DNA of 64,000 bases. Origin: CAZKTO01 sp964555685. GTDB lineage: Bacteria > Chloroflexota > Dehalococcoidia > SHYB01. Of this stretch, positions 58,728 to 64,000 are shown piece after piece (within the stretch, counting starts at the first letter, position 1; the number at the start of each line of letters is the position of its first letter). A program made the translations under genes and the position numbers. The stretch spans positions 3,089 to 67,088 of the forward strand of contig CAZKTO010000007.1 of NCBI GenBank assembly GCA_964555685.1. Reading direction: 5' to 3'. The notes beneath the pieces are model-generated. The model saw only the letters and a list, made by a program, of their open reading frames with translations. It ran no database searches and was not told the DNA's origin.

Positions 58728-59603
58728 CTAGACGATCGCCACGGGCGTGATGGGGCTGCCGGCGCCGCCCGTGACGTTCAGCGGCAGCGCGATGAACAGG
58801 AACTCGTGGACGCGGTCGGCCGAGAGCTCCTCGAGCTCCAGCCACTCGATGAGGTAGCCGCCCACGTCGCGCAGCCAGCGGTGGTGGAAGGGAAGCACCT
58901 GCGTGCGGTCCTCGGGCGGCGTCACCTCGACGGCCACGTTGTCGGCGCCGACGACGGTCACCTGGCGTTGGATCAGCCATTCGAGGGCGCCGACGCCGGG
59001 GCCCGGCTCGCCGGGGTAGGCGCCCGGGTTGCCCTTGAAGTCGCGCAGCCAGCCGGTGCGGATGCAGACCACGTCGCCGCGGCGGACCTCGACGCCCTCG
59101 TCGCGGGCGAAGGCGGCCAGCTCGTCGGCGCCGATGGCGTAGCCGTTGGGCAGGCGCGGGACGCCCTTCCAGCCGGCCACGTCCAGGAGCACGCCCCGGG
59201 CGATGACCGGGCCCGCCTTGTCGATGCCGCAGCGGGTCAGGCCGCCCATGGGGGCGATGGCGCTCTCCGGGAAGCCGTTGTAGAGCTGGCCGCCGTACCA
59301 CATGTGGCCCAGGCCATCGATATGCGTCGAGGCGCCATGGTACTGGAGCACCAGGACCTCATCGGCGGAGCCCCGGCGCATCGGGTGATTCGGGTCGCGG
59401 TTCATGGCGAGCCAGCGCCACGGGCCGTTGCGGATGTGGGGCACGCGGGTATCGTGGCTGATGGGCATGGCGAGGGAGTAGACCTTGCCCTTGGCGGGCA
59501 TGCGCAGGGCGGCGAGGATGGCGCCGGGCGTCTGGAGGTTCAGGGTGCCTCGCTCGTCCTCGGGGCCCCAGCGGCCCCAGTTGTCCTTTCCAGGGTGGGT
59601 CAT
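58728..59603 (-). CDS. Cyclase family protein (kynurenine-formamidase-like)
   Basis: A 291-residue metal-dependent hydrolase of the cyclase/KynB superfamily. The metal motif reads YHGASTHIDGLGHMW (about residues 87-101), a form of HxGTHxDxxxH. Also seen: ARGVLLDVAGWKGVPRLPNG, VRRGDVVCIRTGWLRDF and WLIQRQVTVVGADNVAVEV, the last a conserved region of this group. MTHPGKDNWGRWGPEDERGT at the start is typical of the long-form family. GGAGGCG lies seven bases before the ATG. It is a single gene, divergent from the ABC cassette. Substrate is unknown; cleavage of an amide, ester or lactone is likely. Confidence 0.88.
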   Translation of the reverse strand: MTHPGKDNWGRWGPEDERGTLNLQTPGAILAALRMPAKGKVYSLAMPISHDTRVPHIRNGPWRWLAMNRDPNHPMRRGSADEVLVLQYHGASTHIDGLGHMWYGGQLYNGFPESAIAPMGGLTRCGIDKAGPVIARGVLLDVAGWKGVPRLPNGYAIGADELAAFARDEGVEVRRGDVVCIRTGWLRDFKGNPGAYPGEPGPGVGALEWLIQRQVTVVGADNVAVEVTPPEDRTQVLPFHHRWLRDVGGYLIEWLELEELSADRVHEFLFIALPLNVTGGAGSPITPVAIV

Positions 59604-59770
59604 GGGATCGCCTCCGGCACGCGGACCAACGGAGCCCGCAGAGCGATGGCATCGTAGCCACAGGGCCACGGCTTGTCCACCGCACCGGGCGCGCCAATCC
59701 CCCGCGGCGTCGCCGGCGTACCATAGATGGAGCGCCCCGGTGTCACGCTTGGGAGCCGGTGGTCACCGGT

Positions 59771-59821
59771 TGTGACGAGCATCACACGCGCCTTGCCCCC
59801 CTGGGCCGTTCTGGTTATAAT
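59771..59821 (+). promoter_or_regulatory. Promoter with CRP/FNR-like site for the ABC-2 cassette
   Basis: A perfect TGTGA-N6-TCACA (59771-59786) lies seven bases before TTGCCC (59793-59798), 17-base spacer, TATAAT (59816-59821). The site is centred about 50 bases upstream of the expected start. The rest of the 59604-59920 gap holds nothing else recognised; the leader to the TTG start is about 93 bases. Confidence 0.65.
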
Positions 59822-59920
59822 CGAGCGCATTCGCGCTCAGGGGCCGCCGGCGAACCAGAAGCGGCGCGGGCCCTCGGCGCGATTCCAGACTGAACGCTGC
59901 GGAGAGCACCCCGACCGGCC

Positions 59921-60871
59921 TTGGTAGAAGTCGAGCATCTGACCAAGTATTACGGCGACTTCATCGCCATCGATGACGTCACCTTCACCGTCAACCGGGG
60001 GGAGATCGTCGGCTTCCTGGGCCCCAACGCGGCGGGGAAGACCACGACGATGCGCATCATCACCGGCTTCCTGCCGCCCAGCGCGGGCACGGTGCGCATC
60101 TCGGGCCAGGACATCTTGCAGCACTCGCTGGAGGCCCGGCGCCTCATCGGCTACATGCCGGAGACGGTCCCGCTGTACACGGACATGAGCGTCCGCGAGT
60201 ACCTGGCGTTCATGGGCAGCATCCGCAAGATGGGACCGGCGGCCCGGGCCCAGCGCGCCGACTACGTCATCGAGCGTATGAAGCTCAACGACTACGCGAA
60301 CACCCTCATCGGCCGCCTCTCCAAGGGCTTCCGCCAGCGCGTCGGCATCGCCCAGGCGATCCTGCACGAGCCCGAGGTCCTGGTGCTGGATGAGCCGACC
60401 ATCGGCATCGACCCGGTGCAGGTGGTGGAGACGCGGGAGCTCATCAAGAGCCTGGGCAAGGAGCACACGGTCATCCTGAGCACGCACATCCTGCCCGAGG
60501 TCAGCATCGTCTGCGAGCGGGTGGTGGTGATCAACGAGGGCCGGATCGTCGCGGTGGACCGGCCGGAGAACCTCGCGGTGCGGCTGCGCGGCTCGGAGCA
60601 GATTCGGCTTGAGGTCCGCGGGCCTCTGCGGGACGTGCTGGCGCGGCTGCGGCAGGTGGAGGGCGTCCGCGAGGTGCACCGCGCGCCCGTCGATCAGAAC
60701 GTGGTGGCCTACACGCTGGAGTGCGAGCCGGGCTCGAACCTGCGGGAGCGGCTTGCGCCTCTCATCGTCCAGCAGGGCTGGGGTCTCCTGAGCCTCCAGT
60801 CGGTGACCATGAGCCTGGAGGACATCTTCCTGAAGCTCACCGGCCAGGAAGAGGAGGCGCCCGCCCAGTGA
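59921..60871 (+). CDS. ABC transporter ATP-binding protein (GldA / ABC-2 type)
   Basis: 316 residues. Walker A GPNAAGKTT (about residues 34-42), Q-loop YMPETVPLY, signature LSKGFRQRVGIAQA, Walker B VLVLDEPTIGID, switch His in LSTHILPEV, and a C-terminal domain (RLEVRGPLRDVLARLRQVEG-type). TTG start at 59921 (no better start in frame). It is followed with GTGA overlap by the ABC-2 permease. With the GldG-like and DUF4340 genes it makes the standard four-gene cassette, whose substrate in non-gliding bacteria is unknown. Confidence 0.93.
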   Translation: MVEVEHLTKYYGDFIAIDDVTFTVNRGEIVGFLGPNAAGKTTTMRIITGFLPPSAGTVRISGQDILQHSLEARRLIGYMPETVPLYTDMSVREYLAFMGSIRKMGPAARAQRADYVIERMKLNDYANTLIGRLSKGFRQRVGIAQAILHEPEVLVLDEPTIGIDPVQVVETRELIKSLGKEHTVILSTHILPEVSIVCERVVVINEGRIVAVDRPENLAVRLRGSEQIRLEVRGPLRDVLARLRQVEGVREVHRAPVDQNVVAYTLECEPGSNLRERLAPLIVQQGWGLLSLQSVTMSLEDIFLKLTGQEEEAPAQ

Positions 60872-61617
60872 CGAACACGCTGGTCATCGCGCGCAAAGAG
60901 CTGCGCACCTATTTCTCGTCGCCCATCGCCTACGTCATCATGACGGCGTTCCTGGTCTTCACCGGGCTGCTCTTCATCGACAGCCTGAGCGGGGCCTTCC
61001 GGGAGGCGAGCCTGCGCGGCTTCCTGGCTGGCGAGACTCTGGGCGGCCTGCTGGGCGAGACGATCAACGGCGCCTTTGTCCTGCTGCTCCTGGGCCCCGT
61101 CCTCACCATGCGGCTCCTGGCCGAGGAGTCCAAGCTGGGCACCATGGAGCTCCTCCTCACCGCGCCGGTGCGGGATACGGAGGTGGTGCTGGGCAAGTTC
61201 CTGGCGGCCCTCTTCACGCTGGTGGTGCTGCTGGTCCTCACCATCTACTACCCTATCCTCCTCTGGGTCTTCGCCAGCCCGGACACGGGGCCCATCATCT
61301 CCGGCTACTTTGGGCTCCTGCTCCTGGGGGCCTTCTTCGTCGCCGTGGGCCTCTTCACCTCGTCCCTGAGCAGCAGCCAGATCGCCTCGGCGGTCGTCGG
61401 CCTGGTGATCCTCCTTATGTTCTGGTTCATCGACGAGGCGGCGGACTTCTTCCGGGGCAAGCCGGAGGAGATCCTGCGCTTCGTCTCGCCCCGCTCGCAC
61501 TTCGCCAACTTCGCCCGCGGCATCATCGATACCGAGGCCGTCATCTACCTGATCGCTTTGACGGCCATCTTTGTCTTCCTGACGATCCGGGCCCTCGAGG
61601 CCAGGAGATGGCGCTAG
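60868..61617 (+). CDS. ABC-2 type transporter permease (GldF-like)
   Basis: 249 residues, about six membrane helices: PIAYVIMTAFLVFTGLLFID, GAFVLLLLGPVLTMRLLAEE with the conserved LLAEESKLGTMELLLTAPV, VVLGKFLAALFTLVVLLVLT, YFGLLLLGAFFVAVGLFTSS and a last helix near the C-terminus. GTG start, overlapping the ATPase stop. The stop is immediately followed by the ATG of the GldG-like gene. Confidence 0.92.
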   Translation: MTNTLVIARKELRTYFSSPIAYVIMTAFLVFTGLLFIDSLSGAFREASLRGFLAGETLGGLLGETINGAFVLLLLGPVLTMRLLAEESKLGTMELLLTAPVRDTEVVLGKFLAALFTLVVLLVLTIYYPILLWVFASPDTGPIISGYFGLLLLGAFFVAVGLFTSSLSSSQIASAVVGLVILLMFWFIDEAADFFRGKPEEILRFVSPRSHFANFARGIIDTEAVIYLIALTAIFVFLTIRALEARRWR

Positions 61618-63336
61618 ATGGCGCAGCGTCCCCGACGGACCGGGATGATGGCCAGCCTTCGGGCGGCCTTCGCCAACACCAACGCCAGCGTCGCGGCGCT
61701 GATGATCGGGTTCGGCTCTCTCGTCACCGCGGCCCTCATCTTCCTCGTCGCCCGGAACCTGGACGCCGCCGGCTGGGCCTTCTTCATCCTGGGCATCCTG
61801 CTCATCGTTGGATCGCTGGCGCTGGGCTACCAGGCCATCCGGTCGGCGGTGCTGACCCGCCAGGGCTTCTACGGGTTCAACACCACGGCGATGGTGCTGC
61901 TCTTCCTGGCCATCGCCGCCATCATCATCTTCGTCGGCGCCCAGAACAATAGCCGCTTCGACGTGACGTCCACCCGCGAGTTCAGCCTCTCGCAGCAGTC
62001 CAAGAAGATCTTGAATGACCTGAAGCAAGACGTGGAGGCGGTGGCCTTCCTGGTGCCCACAGACATCAACCAGCTCCTGGTCCGCACGCGCATCCTGGAC
62101 CTGCTGGAGGACTACGCCCAGACGACCGGCAAGTTCACGTACCGTGTGGTGGACCCGGAGCTCGAGCCGGCCGAGGCGCGCCGCCTGGGCGTGAATGCCG
62201 ATCTGGAGCCGGCCTCGGTGGTCTTCCTGGCCAATGACGGCAACCGACAGCCGGTGCAGACGCTCATCTTCAGCCAACAGGGCTCGTCGTTCCTGCCCAA
62301 CCCCCGGCTGGAGCAGGACTTCACCCAGGCGATCCTCTCCGTGACCCACACGCAGCAGAAGGTCGTCTACTTCCTGACGCGCCACGGCGAGCGGGACGCC
62401 GGCAGCGCCGAGGGCACCGGCTTCGCCCGCGCCCGCGAGGGGCTCGTGGGCAACAACTACGAGGTCAGGACTCTCGACCTGGCCGGCGCCGGGGCCGTCC
62501 CCGCCGACCTCGCCGTCCTCATCGTGGCCGGCCCGGAGCGCGACCTGCTCCCGGAGGAGGTCCCGCTCCTCGAGGAGCTCCTGCGCAGGGGCGGACGGGC
62601 CCTCTTCCTCCTGGACCCGGAGACGCCCAAGACGTGGCTCGATCTCCTGGCCCAATGGGGCGTGACTATCGGCCAGGGGACCATCGTGGACCTGGCCAGC
62701 TCGGTCCAGACGAATCCGCGGGCGCCCTTGATCCGCCGCGACCGCTACCGCTACGCCCCCTCGGGCCTCGCCAGCCGGATCACCCAGCCCATCGGCGACG
62801 TCTCGTTCTTCGAACGAGCCACGGCCATCATCCCCATCGATAAGAAGCCGGCCGAGGAGCTGGGCCTCGATAACGTCTACTACCACTCGGACTTCCTGGA
62901 CATCATCCCGCTGGCCATCACGACGCCGCTGGTGAGCTGGCTGGAGACCGATGGGGTGAAGAACGAGTTCAACGCCGCCGCGGGAGACATCCGCGGGCCC
63001 TTCGCCATCGGCGTGGTCATCGAGGCGACGGCGCCCTTTGGACAGCAGCCGCCCGCCGGCGGCACGCCGCCCAAGACGCAGCTCGTCGTCTTCGGCGACT
63101 CGGACTTCGCCACCAACCGGTTCATCGACTCCTTCGCCAATCAGGACCTCTTCTTGAACTCGGTGAACGACCTGGCCGGGGACGTGGACCTGATCTCGGT
63201 GCGGCCCAAGCTGCGCGAGCCGCGGCTGCTCATCGTGACGCAGGAGACGTGGAACTTCATCCGGTGGTCGAGCCTGCTGATCCTGCCCATCGCCGTGGCG
63301 GCCGCCGGGGCCGCCGTCTGGTGGCGCCGCCGGTAG
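61618..63336 (+). CDS. GldG family protein (ABC-type uncharacterised transport system component)
   Basis: 572 residues. Three N-terminal membrane helices (VAALMIGFGSLVTAALIFLV, FFILGILLIVGSLALGYQAI, AMVLLFLAIAAIIIFVGAQN), then the extracytoplasmic ABC_transp_aux domain: STREFSLSQQSKKILNDLKQ, VVYFLTRHGERDAGSAEGTG, GRALFLLDPETPKTWLDLLA and TQLVVFGDSDFATNRFIDSF, and a C-terminal helix (SSLLILPIAVAAAGAAVWW). It starts directly after the permease stop. A partner of the permease in the cassette. Confidence 0.9.
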   Translation: MAQRPRRTGMMASLRAAFANTNASVAALMIGFGSLVTAALIFLVARNLDAAGWAFFILGILLIVGSLALGYQAIRSAVLTRQGFYGFNTTAMVLLFLAIAAIIIFVGAQNNSRFDVTSTREFSLSQQSKKILNDLKQDVEAVAFLVPTDINQLLVRTRILDLLEDYAQTTGKFTYRVVDPELEPAEARRLGVNADLEPASVVFLANDGNRQPVQTLIFSQQGSSFLPNPRLEQDFTQAILSVTHTQQKVVYFLTRHGERDAGSAEGTGFARAREGLVGNNYEVRTLDLAGAGAVPADLAVLIVAGPERDLLPEEVPLLEELLRRGGRALFLLDPETPKTWLDLLAQWGVTIGQGTIVDLASSVQTNPRAPLIRRDRYRYAPSGLASRITQPIGDVSFFERATAIIPIDKKPAEELGLDNVYYHSDFLDIIPLAITTPLVSWLETDGVKNEFNAAAGDIRGPFAIGVVIEATAPFGQQPPAGGTPPKTQLVVFGDSDFATNRFIDSFANQDLFLNSVNDLAGDVDLISVRPKLREPRLLIVTQETWNFIRWSSLLILPIAVAAAGAAVWWRRR

Positions 63337-63372
63337 CCCGGCAGGTCCGAACCGGAGCCGCCGGCGCTTCGT

Positions 63373-63400
63373 ATACTCTAGTGAAGATACTCTAGTGAAG
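63373..63400 (+). repeat. Perfect tandem 14-bp direct repeat before the DUF4340 gene
   Basis: ATACTCTAGTGAAG occurs twice in a row (63373-63386, 63387-63400), in the 93-bp gap between the GldG-like and DUF4340 genes. Each copy begins with TACT, so the repeat duplicates a possible -10 element (GTATACT). Confidence 0.75.
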
Positions 63401-63429
63401 AGCCCTTCGGACCAAGTCCTGAGCCCGCG

Positions 63430-64000
63430 ATGAACTACAAGATCACTCTGGGACTTATCGGTATCCTGGCCCTGGTCATCGTCATCGGGGTCCTGGTGAC
63501 CACGCAGGGGGGCCGCAGCACCCCCGAGCGCGTCGGCCCGCCGCGCCAGTTCTTCTACCAGGTGGACGACGACGATATCAATAAGGTGGTCGTGACGCAC
63601 AAAGGGCAGACGGTCCAGTTCGTCACCGACTCCACGGGGACCTGGCGGTTCACCGACGCCAACGGCGAGCTGGTGAACCTGGAGCGCTGGGGCGGCGTCA
63701 CGCTGCTCTTGAGCGGCCCGCAGTACAAGCGCAAGCTGGCGGCGGAGAGCACCGACCTCGCCCGCTACGGCCTGACCCAGCCGACCACCATCGTCACGGT
63801 GGGGCTCAAGAACCAGGGCGACGCGCAGATCAAGGTGGGCGACCAGACGCCGCAGGGGAACAGTCACTACACGCAGTTCCGCTCGCTCAAGGAATCATCC
63901 CAAGAGGACCCGGGGGTCTACCTGGTGGACGCGAGCTGGGGGCAGGTGATCGCGCGCCTGGTCACCGAGCCGCCGCGCCTGCCGACGCCCACGCCGGCAT
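63430..64000 (+). CDS. DUF4340 domain-containing protein, 3'-truncated by the window
   Basis: At least 190 residues, open to the end of the window. One membrane helix (GLIGILALVIVIGVLVTTQG, about 8-27), then an outer domain: QFFYQVDDDDINKVVVTHKG, WRFTDANGELVNLERWGG, RYGLTQPTTIVTVGLKNQGD and IKVGDQTPQGNSHYTQF, a layout of the DUF4340 family that accompanies GldA/F/G cassettes. The end visible here enters a Pro-Thr-rich part (PPRLPTPTPA). The ATG is nine bases after TCCTGAGC; no strong ribosome site. Confidence 0.85.
   Translation, partial: MNYKITLGLIGILALVIVIGVLVTTQGGRSTPERVGPPRQFFYQVDDDDINKVVVTHKGQTVQFVTDSTGTWRFTDANGELVNLERWGGVTLLLSGPQYKRKLAAESTDLARYGLTQPTTIVTVGLKNQGDAQIKVGDQTPQGNSHYTQFRSLKESSQEDPGVYLVDASWGQVIARLVTEPPRLPTPTPA

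Noticed and set aside
60709..63867. Minus-strand frame of 1,052 codons opposite the ABC cassette.
   Set aside because: Low-complexity Asp/Glu/Gly/Arg composition; the plus strand holds four recognisable genes with coupled starts.

Overview
This window is high-GC DNA from what looks like a Chloroflexota bacterium, possibly of the SAR202/Dehalococcoidia type. That placement is an inference. It rests on many lipoproteins with Pro-Thr-rich linkers behind the lipobox, expanded CaiB-type CoA-transferases, amidohydrolase-2 metal-dependent hydrolases, flavin-dependent luciferase-like oxidoreductases and acyl-CoA dehydrogenases, and several families of short intergenic hairpin repeats. Three runs of ten N show that it is a scaffolded draft assembly.

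Layout. 1-14.6 kb: two CoA-transferases and a luciferase-like oxidoreductase, a repeat-rich gap, an acyl-CoA dehydrogenase, a three-subunit molybdenum hydroxylase, a TetR regulator, a peptide-type solute-binding lipoprotein, then (minus strand) amidohydrolase, acyl-CoA synthetase and NIPSNAP genes. 14.63-18.87 kb: an AT-richer 4.2-kb transposon with perfect 21-bp terminal inverted repeats and a 5-bp target duplication. It carries a SWIM/DDE transposase, a small zinc-ribbon gene and a two-gene restriction-modification set resembling BcgI (nuclease-like domain fused to an N6-adenine methylase, plus a specificity subunit). It splits what was probably one catabolic operon (SDR, two enoyl-CoA hydratases, NIPSNAP, acyl-CoA synthetase, amidohydrolase). 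18.9-25.8 kb: the rest of that operon and a divergent set (hydroxyisobutyrate-dehydrogenase-like, acyl-CoA dehydrogenase, alpha/beta hydrolase, amidohydrolase). 25.8-26.9 kb: small AT-richer island with an HNH endonuclease.

26.9-40.3 kb: a peptide/nickel-type ABC importer locus with two ATPases, two permeases and two very unusual solute-binding proteins. One carries extra N-terminal domains. The other appears circularly permuted and is preceded by a membrane-anchored sialidase-like Asp-box protein and a coiled-coil membrane protein. 40.3-46.5 kb: PadR regulator with HAAS membrane protein, P-loop kinase, leucyl aminopeptidase, winged-helix protein, tRNA-His, tRNA-Arg and an MFS exporter. 46.7-59.6 kb: two amidohydrolases, SnoaL-like and NIPSNAP proteins, two more solute-binding lipoproteins, a fused tandem CoA-transferase, a luciferase-like oxidoreductase and a cyclase-family hydrolase. 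59.9-64 kb: a GldA/GldF/GldG-type ABC cassette with a DUF4340 protein running off the window, preceded by a good promoter and a perfect TGTGA-N6-TCACA site.

Together the genes suggest a heterotroph that imports peptides or similar organics and activates and beta-oxidises unusual organic acids through CoA esters. Two of the three N-gaps sit beside short foreign fragments that look like assembly errors: excising them restores the reading frame exactly.
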